Source of the DNA: Ichthyosporea sp. XGB-2017a
Taxonomy: Eukaryota > Opisthokonta > Ichthyosporea
Reading direction: 5' to 3'
Length of the DNA: 48,375 nt
NCBI GenBank assembly: GCA_002811675.1
Contig: PDIM01000036.1
Coordinates: 29,442 to 77,816, forward strand
The translations under genes and the position numbers were made by a program. Below the pieces are notes generated by a model. That model was not told where the DNA came from, did no database searches, and worked only from the letters and a program-made list of their open reading frames with translations. This document shows positions 21,701 through 29,773 of this stretch, one piece after another (within the stretch, counting starts at the first letter, position 1; every line of letters starts with the position of its first letter).

Positions 21701-22578
21701 TGGAAGAACAAGAAGTAGAGGAGGGTGAAGACCTTTATGCTATGCCGCAAACCAAGGCGAATTTACTTCTGCAGGCCCACTTTGGTCGCCTTCCACTGAC
21801 GGCTGAATTGCAGTCTGATTTGGAAAATATTGTGTTGAAGAATGCGGGGCGATTGACTCACGCGTGTGTCGATGTGGTTAGTAGTAATGGATGGTTGGGG
21901 CCTGCTCTTGTGGCTATGGAATTCTCGCAGATGGTCACACAGGCAATGTGGGGCAAAGAGTCCTTGCTGAAGCAGATACCTTACTTTACGCCGGCACTGA
22001 TTAAATCATGTGAGGCTGCAGGTGTTGAAAGCATATTTGATTTGATGGACCTTGAAGATAAAGATCGTATGAAACTCCTGGGCGATGGAAAGACCAAGAA
22101 GGGGCCGTTGACCAAAGGACAATTACAAGAAGTTGCGCGCTATTGCAACCGATACCCCAACATTGATGTGGAGCACTCTGTAGTGGATGCAGATAACGTA
22201 CAGACGGGTGAAGATGTGGCAGTGAAGGTGAATATGACACGGGAGGATGAAGACGAATACCCAGGACCGGTGATCGCACCCTTCTTTCCTGTACCCAAAG
22301 ATGAAGGATGGTGGCTGGTCATTGGTGACCGAAAGACCAAGAAACTCATCTCTATCAAGCGCGTGCCTTTGCACAGTGTGTCCTCCAAGGTGACAATGAA
22401 ATTCGAATGTCCCGGATTTGAAGATGAATCCATTACAGAAGCAGATGTAGTGTATACGCTTTATTTCATGTCGGATAGCTATCTGGGGTGCGACCAGGAA
22501 TACGAGGTGGAGCTACATGTGACAAAGGGAGAGGATGAAAGTAGCAGCAGCGAAGGAGAGGATAGTAGCGATGATTAA
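15751..22578 (+). CDS. SNRNP200: BRR2, U5 snRNP Ski2-like RNA helicase
   Basis: A single uninterrupted frame of 2275 residues, slightly longer than the human and yeast proteins. The N-terminus ARNAQYEYKALSNLVLRADR matches the BRR2 plug region. An Asp/Glu-rich insertion spans about 249-310. The first helicase cassette is intact: PTGAGKT near 581-587, DEIH 692-695, SATLPNY, CHHAGM, STATLAWGVNLP, QMLGRAGRPQYD, followed by a Sec63-type module. The second cassette is degenerate, as in other BRR2 proteins: GAAAGSGKT 1431-1439, DDVH 1537-1540, ALGYPV in place of SAT, and QMLGFA in place of the QxxGRxGR motif, then a second Sec63-like module and an acidic Ser-rich tail. It should unwind U4/U6 during spliceosome activation in the nucleus, with the second cassette serving as an interaction platform. 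Lack of introns in such a long gene contrasts with nearby split genes. Confidence 0.97.
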   Translation: MAEERARNAQYEYKALSNLVLRADRSLMDTRGGRGGGAGGGKEGDASGEVRSLHGRLSGMKMGDRVRSHVLPVVEKLKRERGEERVGEKGGVDGERRRKKRGKGRGREEEEEGLGDVGGLKYRPKTRESKSTYELLLSFVQGVIGDQPRDVLCGAVDEVLEVLKNDRLKDSQRKEKVEEVLGMNSGVGKGMRDERFAQLIGLSKKITDYVFDGGEEGEGGAVGIGGGATINPDEATLDDEFGVAVVFDEDEDEDEEDGDREDGDGDERGFYKEFNDVIDEEEDEDDDEGEDEDEDEDEDEEEGEGGEEDSGVQKKKGKLTHGRDTEMLNPLDIDAYWLQRELRKYYGDAVAAQEKADRVLEVLVEASDDRECENKLVLMLDYDKFEFIRVLRKNRVAVAYCTLLAKAQSDSEKGQIEREMEKSEDPKVSSLLIVLRGRGGKDRAPGVDDLGEGKSRGKATAGKQRGASQVRGRNDMDFQMTSKRVLDLEDLQFHQGGHLMSNKKCQLSEGSFKKQFKGYEEIHIPPSAPKPYEANEKLVKIEEMPDWSRIAFEGFKTLNRVQSRLYPTTLLSDENVLLCAPTGAGKTNVAMCCILREIGKHISPDGSIDLKDFKIVYVAPMKSLVQEMVGNFSNRLKRYGIKVGELTGDSQMTKDQISETQIIVCTPEKWDIITRKSGDRSFTNIVKLVIIDEIHLLHDERGPVLEAIVARALRRMESTEELVRLVGLSATLPNYKDVALFLRVDPNKGLFYFDNSFRPCPLRQVFVGINEKKALKRFQLMNEVVYKKIEERAGKSQILVFVHSRKETVKTAKAILDMFLENGTISQLLPETSASYEVLRQEAENIKNAPDLKDLLPYGFACHHAGMSRVNRTNVEELFADNHIQVLVSTATLAWGVNLPAHTVIIKGTQIYSPEKGRWTELGALDVLQMLGRAGRPQYDTEGEGILITSHTELQYYLSLLNQQLPVESQMISKLADNLNAEVVSGTVRTVKEAVQWLSYTFLFIRMLREPTLYGISVDEAEADPELEQRRVDLAYAACTLLDKSNLIRFDRRSGKMISTDIGRIASHFYVTGETMGTYNSLLKPTLSDIDLFRVFSLSAEFKFINVRQEEKLELQKLLERVPIPVKEGVDEPSAKVNVLMQAYISQLKFEGLALFTDMVYVTQSAGRLMRALFEIVLSRGWARLGDKILSICKMVDKRMWLSMSPLRQFKKMPIEVVKKLEKKDFPWERYFDLTASELGELVRVPKFGKVLFNFVHQLPKLDIVAHVQPITRSSIRVEVSITPDFVWDKSIHGVSEAFWVFVEDGDNERILHREYFLLKARYAKAEHNLSFFVPLFEPLPPQYFVRVVSDRWIASETIMPVSFRHLLLPDKNPPPTDLLDLHPLPVNGGSSSSAFGQFVAFYKHKFSHFNAIQSQVFNSLFTTNENVFVGAAAGSGKTVCAEFAICRMLVTKTDNSKCVYVVPKESQAKQRLREWTSTFTDMLGVAVTMLVGETTKDLRELERGQIVITTPQNWDIISRRWRKRKNVQNIDLFIADDVHMIGANEGPLYEMVCSRMRFMAFHLERKIRIVALGYPVANYADMGNWLGMEKEYMFNFSPSARPVPLEVRVEGYSMTHAGTRLAAMSKPVYASIANTNGKKSLVFVPARKDVPLTAFDLMTYAAASSGGDEDAATRFLLCSKVDIEPTLAKVSNATLRETLSFGIGLYHEGLSEEDCMIVESLFNAGAIQVIVSTRASCWTLNVRSQLVILMDTQYFDGKEHQYLDYPIVDVVQMLGFAVYYSSASSGGMDIDGDDGDSDSDPCKAIVMCQSSRTDFFRKYLNMPLPVESHLNHFLHDHLNGEIVTGTLEDKQNAVDYLSWVFLFRRLTKNPNYYGLTGTTHRHLSEFLSELIEDTLVELEKIKCISITGEDEDQLEPLNLGMIAAYYSISYRTIEIFSESLTPKTKMKGFIQILSEAAEFEQLPVRHHEDEILRQLARTVKYNVEEQEVEEGEDLYAMPQTKANLLLQAHFGRLPLTAELQSDLENIVLKNAGRLTHACVDVVSSNGWLGPALVAMEFSQMVTQAMWGKESLLKQIPYFTPALIKSCEAAGVESIFDLMDLEDKDRMKLLGDGKTKKGPLTKGQLQEVARYCNRYPNIDVEHSVVDADNVQTGEDVAVKVNMTREDEDEYPGPVIAPFFPVPKDEGWWLVIGDRKTKKLISIKRVPLHSVSSKVTMKFECPGFEDESITEADVVYTLYFMSDSYLGCDQEYEVELHVTKGEDESSSSEGEDSSDD

Positions 22579-22852
22579 ACTTCCCAGCACAACTTGTTAA
22601 GAGCGGTGTGTTTATTGTAGTTGTGGCGCATATCACATCTGTATCCAACCTTTTCTCATCTTTACATGCCAACCGACTATTATTGCCCCAAGGCTTCCCC
22701 ATCTGATGCAGACCACTGTTCTTGTTATCGTTATTATTATTATTATTACTACTGTTGTTACAGGTACTCACAAAGTTGAGTTACTACTATAGTACAGAAT
22801 AAACAATGTGCACGTTATGTGACAGTACCCATCTATAGCCCTGTTCAGTCCC
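22579..22852. other. Short convergent spacer with ATT trinucleotide run
   Basis: Between the stops of BRR2 and the Rpp21/Rpr2-like gene. Contains a TTA/ATT run at 22733-22748 and AATAAA near 22798 for BRR2. Nothing else is recognised. Confidence 0.4.
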
Positions 22853-23515
22853 TCACAGTGAGGACAAAAAGTCTGACAGGTTCATTCCTCCCCCCCCGCC
22901 TCCCGGTGGCCCTTTCTTCCCCTGCGAAGATAACAGGGCCCCCTTGAGAGAGTGTTTGTCCTTCTTTAGCTTCTTCTTCTTCTTCTTGCCAGTCTTCTTA
23001 TCCTCCTCCCCGAGCCCCTCCTTTACAGGGAGAGGGGTGGGGAGGGGCGAGGGCACAATGGGGGCCGAGGCGGAGCATGGCTTTGGTCTGGCATATCTGT
23101 GTCGAGGCAAGGATAGTTCATCCTTTCCTCCACACACTAAACACTGCCGCACAAGCACATGCCTGTACTCCCTCCCTGTCTTTGACCTGTTCTTCCCTTT
23201 GTCCTTCCTCCCTTTGCCCCTCGTGCACACCCGTGAAGTCACCCCGGCCACCTGCACTGCACCACACTTCCCACATAGCCTGGACAAGAACTGACCAGGG
23301 ATCTCCTCCCCCCCTCCCATAGTTTCCTTCCTCCCCCTCCCCCCCTCCATCTCCTCTACCAGGTGTTGCGTGTAGTAGCGGGACAGTCCCCCACTCACCC
23401 TGCCCCCATTCACACTCAACTCCACAAGATACCGCCCCGTGGCTCGCCCCACACGACATCCTCCGTGCACACTCGCACCTTTCACACGGAACACCTCCCC
23501 TGGCCTCTCTTCCAT
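22853..23515 (-). CDS. RNase P/MRP subunit, Rpp21/Rpr2/SNM1-like zinc protein
   Basis: About 220 residues from the ATG at 23515. Two CxxC pairs, RLCGKCGAVQVAGVTSRVC and VRQCLVCGGKDEL, are separated by a basic stretch rich in Lys/Arg/Gly. They match the Rpr2-type zinc ribbon, in which C..CG..LVPG.T.R is followed by a strand and a second C..C. Upstream, GRATGRYLVEL and LSRYYTQHLVEEM fit the two helices before the ribbon that bind Pop/Rpp partners. The C-terminus is a Lys-rich tract ending in FLSSL. It should be a protein cofactor of the tRNA or rRNA processing ribonucleoprotein. The frame stays open upstream to about 23644, but that part is hydrophobic, T-derived low complexity, so the internal ATG is preferred. 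Rpp21 versus SNM1 cannot be resolved. Confidence 0.72.
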   Translation of the reverse strand: MEERPGEVFRVKGASVHGGCRVGRATGRYLVELSVNGGRVSGGLSRYYTQHLVEEMEGGRGRKETMGGGEEIPGQFLSRLCGKCGAVQVAGVTSRVCTRGKGRKDKGKNRSKTGREYRHVLVRQCLVCGGKDELSLPRHRYARPKPCSASAPIVPSPLPTPLPVKEGLGEEDKKTGKKKKKKLKKDKHSLKGALLSSQGKKGPPGGGGGGMNLSDFLSSL

Positions 23516-23959
23516 CCCAGCTATCACCCACGCTTGGGTTAGTTTGATGCCATTAACAGAAAGAAACAACAAAGAAACAAACAAAAAGAGGGCTGTTTTG
23601 TTGCTCAAAAGAAAATAAAAACAAAGCACAAAACACACAAACACAGGAAAAAGAAAAAGAAAAAGAAAGCACTAATTCAAAATCCAAAATCCAAAATCCA
23701 AAATCCAAAATCCAAAATTCACCTAAATTTACAAAAAAAACAGAACACAGAAAAACAAAGGAAAAATGAACCGTCACATGTTTATTTTTATATTTTTATT
23801 TTTTGGTGTATTTTAGTTGATTTGGATTTTTATTTAAAACTTGATTAACTTATCACGAAGTCAATCAGTTCCCCCAAATCAAAATTGGTCCCTCGTTAAA
23901 GGTCAGTAGCTTTCACTCACAACACACACTCACAACACACACACACACAGAGAAACCAA
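23516..23959. other. Divergent promoter spacer, A/T tracts and CA-rich region
   Basis: Bases 23550-23770 are A-rich on the plus strand (T-rich on the coding strand of the Rpp21-like gene). T-rich sequence on the plus strand (about 23779-23840) precedes the glyoxalase-fold gene, followed by a CACACTCACAACACAC-type repeat at 23918-23950 directly before its ATG. A heptamer repeat is annotated separately. Confidence 0.45.
23678..23718 (+). repeat. CAAAATC heptamer tandem repeat
   Basis: About six near-perfect 7-base units in the spacer upstream of the Rpp21/Rpr2-like gene. It looks like an ordinary short minisatellite; no coding role. Confidence 0.9.
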
Positions 23960-24346
23960 ATGGGGGGAGGTGCGCGGCTGAGGAACCTCCTTGTGCTGGT
24001 GCGGGAGGTCAAACCCGCGGTGGAGTTCTACACACGGGGACTACAACTGCCTGTGGTGTGCGAGACGGAGAGATACGCAGAGGTGGAGCTTGATCCCCGA
24101 GGAGGGGGAGGGGGACGGGGATCCATTCTTGCACTGAAGCAGAGTGACAGCGAGGCAGTGACAGTGCACGGGTACAGCCCCCAGGTGGTGTTTGAGTGTG
24201 AGGATCTGGACACGGTGCTGTACCGGGTGGTTGGGATGGGGGGGAGGATGGACGGGGGGGTGCAATATGCCATTCATGGGAGATCTGCGAGTGTGAGGAG
24301 CCCCCACGGGTTGATGATTGGCCTGTACGAGAGGAACAAGGACTAG
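23960..24346 (+). CDS. Small glyoxalase/VOC-fold protein
   Basis: 128 residues, intronless. RNLLVLVREVKPAVEFYTRGLQLPVV is the typical first beta-alpha-beta unit of the vicinal oxygen chelate fold. A paired second half follows (PQVVFECEDLDTVLYRVVGM) and ends SVRSPHGLMIGLYE, where VOC proteins often carry metal-binding residues (D/G..G..I.L.E). The final Glu is present, but a full set of metal ligands is not evident, so both substrate and catalytic competence are uncertain. It may be a binding or degenerate member. AATAAA at 24354 is only eight bases after the stop. Confidence 0.72.
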   Translation: MGGGARLRNLLVLVREVKPAVEFYTRGLQLPVVCETERYAEVELDPRGGGGGRGSILALKQSDSEAVTVHGYSPQVVFECEDLDTVLYRVVGMGGRMDGGVQYAIHGRSASVRSPHGLMIGLYERNKD

Positions 24347-24676
24347 ACACAATAATAAAGTGCACCACATTTCCCCTACTCCACTCCACAGCTGTGTGTG
24401 GATATATCAGCCATGTCCGCCTGGTGTTGCTGGATTGGTGTGAGTGAGTTGGAATGGTGTGAGTGAGTTGGATTGGTGTGAGTTGGGTTTTGTTTTTTGT
24501 TTTTTGATTTTGTTGTTGTTGGTGTTGTTGTTTTTTTTTTTTTTGTTTTTTTTTTTTTTTTTCTTTTGGTCCTAATAAACTTTTTCTTTTCTGGTTGAGC
24601 TGGAAAGGATTGACTTTCATTTGTGTGGCTGATTGGGATTCTGCGTCTTGTTTTAATTTGGATTTTGTATTGGAAT
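24347..24676. promoter_or_regulatory. Spacer and probable RPA2 promoter with poly-T tracts
   Basis: Contains the 19-bp repeat annotated separately and long T runs at about 24531-24562 on the plus strand, roughly 115 bases upstream of the chosen RPA2 start. No TATA box is visible. Confidence 0.45.
24432..24485 (+). repeat. 19-bp tandem repeat (GGATTGGTGTGAGTGAGTT)
   Basis: Two full units differing by one base and a third partial unit. Between the VOC gene and RPA2. Confidence 0.85.
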
Positions 24677-25659
24677 ATGGTTGTACCTACAGATTCATCG
24701 TACATGAGCGGCGGAATGAATTCAAGTCCTGGTGCAGGTTTTCTCCCTGGGGGCTATGATTCCCCCGCCTTGGATTCTGCGAAAAAGAGGGCTTCAGAAA
24801 CCAGCCATTCGATCACGCCGGTTACTATTTTGCAAATGCATAATGCGAACAAAGCATCGCAGCAGGCACAAGAGGAAGTTATAAGAATAGATGGGGTTGC
24901 TGCTTATCATGTGAGTTTTGTGGGTATTATCCGTACCGTGATGGAGCAAAGCACCCATTTGGTGTATCAGATTGAAGATGGAACCGGTTCTATTTCAGTG
25001 AATAGTTGGATTGATGCAGAGGATTCGGAGCTTAATGTTCGCAAGAGATCATCCTTGAGGGAAGGTGTATATGTAAGAGTCTATGGTCAAATGCGAAACT
25101 ACCAAGGGAAATGTAGCGTGAATGGATATAACTTGCAGAAGATTGAAGACTATAATGAAATCACATACCACATGGCGGAAGTTTTGTACATACACTTATT
25201 GCGTCTTAAGGGACCATCCCCAGCGCCGCAACAACAGGGAATGCCAACTGTGACCCCTGGAAGAAATAACTTCAACTCAAATAGCTTTACCGCTAATACT
25301 GCCTATCAACAGCAATATCAGCAGCAAGGTATGTTGAAATCGGAGATGTTATTACTTGAAGTTTGTAGATACTTACCCTCTTTGATCTATTGCTTATTTT
25401 TGTAAAAAAAATAGCTGCCCCGCAAAACAATGGCAATGGATTCACTCAAGCTCAGAATGCAGTGTTAGACTTGCTTCGCAAGTTCGAAGGAGAATCTGCT
25501 GCTTCTGAGTCGGGAATGAGTGTTGATGAAATGGTCCAAAGGCTGCAAGGGCCTGGAATGAGTGAAATGCAAATTAGAGAAGCTATTGCTTCCGCGGCCG
25601 AGGAAGGGCATGTGTATTCGACAATCGATGAAAATCATTACAAGGCAACGGGGGTGTAG
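24677..25659 (+). CDS. RPA2: Replication protein A 32-kDa subunit
   Basis: Two exons, 24677-25328 and 25415-25659, split by an 86-nt intron (donor GTATGT, acceptor AAAAATAG), phase 1; 298 residues. The N-terminus is Ser/Gly-rich as in RPA2, where it is a phosphorylation target. The OB fold follows (HSITPVTILQMHNA, FVGIIRTVMEQSTHLVYQIE, DGTGSISVNSW, YVRVYGQMRNYQGKCSVNGY, EITYHMAEVLYIHLL). A Gln/Asn-rich linker leads to the C-terminal winged helix (TQAQNAVLDLLRK, MSEMQIREAIASAAEEGHVYST, DENHYKAT). It should bind single-stranded DNA within the RPA trimer in replication and repair. An alternative start is the in-frame ATG at 24704; the upstream frame extension lacks an ATG. Confidence 0.94.
25329..25414 (+). 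other. Intron of RPA2
   Basis: GTATGT donor after the Gln-rich codons and TAAAAAAAATAG acceptor. Removal joins the OB-fold part to the winged-helix part in frame; reading through would end after a few codons. Confidence 0.88.
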
Positions 25660-25886
25660 AGGTGGACTCTTGCTGTTTGAAATTTTGACACACTCTCCTT
25701 TTTTAGCTTGAACGAAAGGGCTCCTTATTCATGCAGCACGCCTTCTTCAAAACTATACATCATTCGCCCCGTTTTAAGAATTCGACCTTTGGGTCACATG
25801 AATCCATTTATATAACAATAAGTCAAATAAATAAATGACAATTAAATTTCGGTATCCCTTTGAAAAGGGTTTCCAAAGCGATTCTT

Positions 25887-27935
25887 TTATTTGCCTGGGT
25901 GGGTTTTTGGTGTATGCGGTGCGTCTGCGCGTCGGTGAGCTGTTGGAGTTGACATACAGCTGCTATCGGTGCTACTAACATCTTCAGCTCCAGCATCACA
26001 GTTAAACAGGAGACTGCGCTCCAGTCCTTCACTACTCGTCCTTAGCGCACCTGAAGATGTTGTGCCCATGAGTGTGACGTGTTGTCGATGTGGTTTTTGT
26101 CTCTCTGTTGATGAGGTTCTGGGAACAAAATTTTCAGCATCTTCATTGACTTGTAACTGTGTAGATTCCTTCTCAGGATCGCACTTCTTAGTATCATATT
26201 CGGCCCCAGTGTGATCACTTAAAAGTCCACAAGCACTGTCACTTTCGCTATTCAAGGCAGCAGCGGGATAGGCCTTTGAGACATTTCTAGAATGAGTTGG
26301 AACTATACCCGTTACACTGCGGGCGGAGTCATTATAAGAATAATCAGATACGGCGCTAGCCTCTCGCTTACAGCGCAATTCATCACTTGTCCTCATCGAA
26401 GAAGTTCTACTGTTTTCCGCTCTACATGAACTACTACTTTTAGTTTTTCTCCCTAATTGCTGCCTCACTATTTTGTCCAATTTGATCTTCCTGTATTTGC
26501 ACATTCTCTTGAAAAAGCCATCCCCCTGTGAGGCAGCAAATCTTCCATTAATAAGTTTCTCTAATATGATGTTACGCAATGCTACACCGTGCTCCCAAAT
26601 TGCACTGTACAAATCGGGCCCAAAATAAGGAAGACTGCTTTTGGCATAAACAGTGAGACGATATTTCCTTTCCTTTTCTTTCCCACTCAATATATTAACA
26701 ACTACAACCACTTGCGTGACATTTGAACGAATAACTGACGGATCATATTCATCAGTCCCATCAACGAAAACGATCATGCATACATCATTTCCAATAAATC
26801 TTTTCCTTCCGAGATAGTCGCGATCTTTACTGAGAGGAATCATTGTCGATACATGATACATAATTTCACAATCGTCTTTCCATGAACAATAAAAAGAATA
26901 GGATCCTGTAAGACCATTTTCCGTATCTAAGCCCCCAGAAAACCCTTTAAATGATGCTAACTCTACTTTCGTTCCCATCATTTTCAAAAATTCATCAAAG
27001 GCCTCGCTCCCGTTTTCATTTAAGAAAAAATCCTGCTCCCTCGACTGTCCCGGCTGTACAAACATAACACCAATCTTAAACGCCTTTGCAGAATACATGT
27101 TATAGTCATCATCCTCTACTTTGCACAAAAGTTCCTTGAGTGTTGGGGACGGTCTTACTTTTGAGAGCTTCATAGCAACAGATGAACATCCTTCTGAAGA
27201 ATGGTATGCCTCTTCCAAGATAGCTATAAGGTCACTATTATTCACACTTTTCTTTGGCTTAATTAAAAATGACCAACAGGACGTATTTCTTTGACGAACA
27301 GATACCAATTTGCACCCTTCTTGAGCCCACACAAGGGCATTCATGTACATTTTATCCTTCTTTACAGTGACTAGAAGAGGAGACCCTTCCCTATCATATC
27401 CCACAAACACAGAATGTTGCTTATTACAAAAATCCATAGCATAGCAACAGCCTCTTGCAATACCCTTTTTCCATGTGTTTGTTGATTTAGACATATTCTT
27501 AAAATGCAACAATTCCTGAGTGTGATACGGATGTCTTCTCCACCCAGCATCCCCCGTTTTCCCAGATAATATCTCATCTTCATTTTCTCCACCATTCGAA
27601 TCCGTTCGATTCCAAACCACTTCCCTCAATCTCTCGGCATCAGTAACTGTATTGCCAATCCTCTCCATATTTATATAATGCTCATTTGCTGATATGCTCG
27701 TAGCAGCAATAAATGCGATACTGTCGGCCACGACCTGTGGGTGGCTAGAAATACACTGTGCGCAGGGTTCCTTCTTCGCACCAACAGATCTCGATGGAGG
27801 ACGCTTCAGTTTTTTCAACCCGATGCTTTCTGAGCTAGACCTTCGTCTAACAAGTCGTCCTCCTTGCCCACATACGTGATCACGTTGCACATCTTGCCCG
27901 ACTAAATCACAACCAATCCCCTCAGACGCATGCAT
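25887..27935 (-). CDS. Rap/Ran-GAP domain protein (Rap or Rheb GTPase activator type)
   Basis: 682 residues, intronless, ATG at 27935. The RapGAP domain spans about residues 284-480: AFKIGVMFVQPGQSREQDFF, NENGSEAFDEFLKMMGT, FKGFSGGLDT, EIMYHVSTMIPL, then GRKRFIGNDVCMIVFVDG, where Asn 383 is the predicted catalytic Asn thumb, followed by RSNVTQVVVVVN, PYFGPDLY and ILEKLINGRFAA. It should accelerate GTP hydrolysis by a small GTPase of the Rap/Rheb group in the cytosol. Residues about 150-275 (SVFVGYDREGSPLLVTVKKD, ALVWAQEGCKLVSV) look like a folded domain I cannot name. The Ser/Thr-rich tail resembles a regulatory region. On the coding strand AATAAA overlaps the TAA stop codon. A T8/A9 tract lies just 5' of the start. 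Confidence 0.9.
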   Translation of the reverse strand: MHASEGIGCDLVGQDVQRDHVCGQGGRLVRRRSSSESIGLKKLKRPPSRSVGAKKEPCAQCISSHPQVVADSIAFIAATSISANEHYINMERIGNTVTDAERLREVVWNRTDSNGGENEDEILSGKTGDAGWRRHPYHTQELLHFKNMSKSTNTWKKGIARGCCYAMDFCNKQHSVFVGYDREGSPLLVTVKKDKMYMNALVWAQEGCKLVSVRQRNTSCWSFLIKPKKSVNNSDLIAILEEAYHSSEGCSSVAMKLSKVRPSPTLKELLCKVEDDDYNMYSAKAFKIGVMFVQPGQSREQDFFLNENGSEAFDEFLKMMGTKVELASFKGFSGGLDTENGLTGSYSFYCSWKDDCEIMYHVSTMIPLSKDRDYLGRKRFIGNDVCMIVFVDGTDEYDPSVIRSNVTQVVVVVNILSGKEKERKYRLTVYAKSSLPYFGPDLYSAIWEHGVALRNIILEKLINGRFAASQGDGFFKRMCKYRKIKLDKIVRQQLGRKTKSSSSCRAENSRTSSMRTSDELRCKREASAVSDYSYNDSARSVTGIVPTHSRNVSKAYPAAALNSESDSACGLLSDHTGAEYDTKKCDPEKESTQLQVNEDAENFVPRTSSTERQKPHRQHVTLMGTTSSGALRTSSEGLERSLLFNCDAGAEDVSSTDSSCMSTPTAHRRADAPHTPKTHPGK

Positions 27936-29773
27936 TTTTTTTAAAAAAAAAGAGCCTTTTTTCTCGTTCCAATTCCCCTTTTCAAATCCAACAACCAAGC
28001 TATATCAGCCCCATATTCTTCCCCTGATGAATCCACTCGAGATAGATGCAACGATCAGAGATCAATCAACAAAGCTTATACACTGTCGCGCGCGGTTCTT
28101 TTTTTTGGTCTTGTTTCCCACAAGCAGGGTTTTACCATAACAACAATTCAACACACACAACTCTCCACAACCAAACTATTCCTTTTTATGCCTAACAACG
28201 CCTCTTCTCTCACACACACCAAAATCCCCCTTTGAGCCCCTGTTCTCCTTAAATCAACAACAAGAGACATAAAACAAACAAGTCAATAACTTTATCTTAT
28301 ATAACCACAACACAGCAGCGCAGACAGAAATATTTCCTATAGTAATTCTCTATATTATAGCACTAAAGGGATTACTGGTGCATAATATTTGCCCATATAT
28401 GTCACTTGATGAACCACACACTAATTTTACAGTACTAGCTATTGTACTGGAATTTGGATACAAATGAACGAGTATTGTGGACTGCAGCTGATGAGAATAT
28501 AGATGGTCATGGGATAGGACTGATATTTGATTACATAGTGATTGATGAATAAGGATATTGATTGTTCAATTCAGTTAATGCTTGTTTCACTTATTTGGTT
28601 TTTCTTCTGATGGCGCAGCTTGGATATATCTTGAGGTCATGAAGACTGGGGACTAAGGTAAGAATATGTTACGAAGACTCTTATAGCTGACATGGCCCTG
28701 AATATTCGAGACTTCAAAGATGCTTCAAGATATATAGATACCTCGTCAAGATGTTCAGAGTGAGAACATGCTCTTACATCCAAGGGAGATGTGACGAATA
28801 TCGAAATTTGAGTCAACAAACTCAACAAAGCTTTTCCAAGGCGTGCAATATTGCTTGAGCCAAAGAAACCCCCGACAAGAAGTCACGGCAGTACCTGCAA
28901 GGGCATCAAGCATTAGAACATTAAAATCCCTCTTCCGTTATGCGGAGAGGACATGTGAGGGCCTATGGTCTGCAATGGCCACTCTAAGGCACTCCCATGA
29001 GCTTCCACTAATAATTAAGCTACCCCATTGCTAAGATTTCAAATGCCCCTGGCCGTTCTTTGCCACCATATCCAGAGCCCCTCTCTCTCTCCCTCATTCA
29101 CCACACACCTCTGACAAGCAAACACACCGAAAACAAGGACCAAAGAGGAGGGACCAAAGACCAACACAACACAAGCCTCTTCTCACTTCTGGTTCAGCTA
29201 CATAGTTTGTGCAGGGAGAGACAGACAGTACATATGGGCAGCACAAGGGGTAGATGTTTTGTATGAAGATTTCCATAGTGAAGAAACAAATTTCCCGCGA
29301 CCAGAAGAGAGGCCAGCGCCCGGCGCCCGCACTTCTCTCCTTTTTTTTTATTTTTTTATTTTTTTGTGTTTTATGTCGAGCAAGGCCACCCGCCGAGTTT
29401 TCTTTTCTTCTTATTTTTTTTTTTGTTCTCTTGTTTGTTTTCTCCGAATTGGAGTATTTTGTTTTGTGTTTTGACAAAGAAGGAGTCCGATTGATTTTAG
29501 AATTTGTTTGCTTATTGGGAGTTTGAGAATAACGAAGATTTCGAATAGATAAGCAGGATTCTTGTTTGTTTTGTGTTTGTGGAATTGTTTCAGAAGCGAT
29601 AGAAAGAGGAAACCACTTTTGATTTTGGGGCGGGGTGGTCCGAATTTGTGTGATATTTGGGATTTATGATTCTATTCTGTTTGTTTGAAAAGGAAATATA
29701 CCAGCAAAGGAGAAGTCTTAGTGTTTTTATTTTATTTGGCGATTCTAGACTTTAAAGAGAAAAAACAATAGTA
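27936..29773. other. 1.8-kb divergent spacer between RapGAP-domain gene and HDAC
   Basis: Begins with a T-run/A-run junction (27936-27953). About 28080-28320 is AT-rich with CACA-type stretches. About 28560-29060 is less AT-rich with only short unrecognised frames. T tracts at 29340-29365 and 29412-29424 lie on the HDAC coding strand, and the last 300 bases are T/G-rich. No coding gene or known RNA was recognised. Confidence 0.4.

Noticed and set aside
23516-23644. Upstream in-frame extension of the Rpp21-like gene with a hydrophobic leader
   Set aside because: Composition is that of the T-rich promoter strand; a nuclear ribonucleoprotein subunit should not have a signal peptide.
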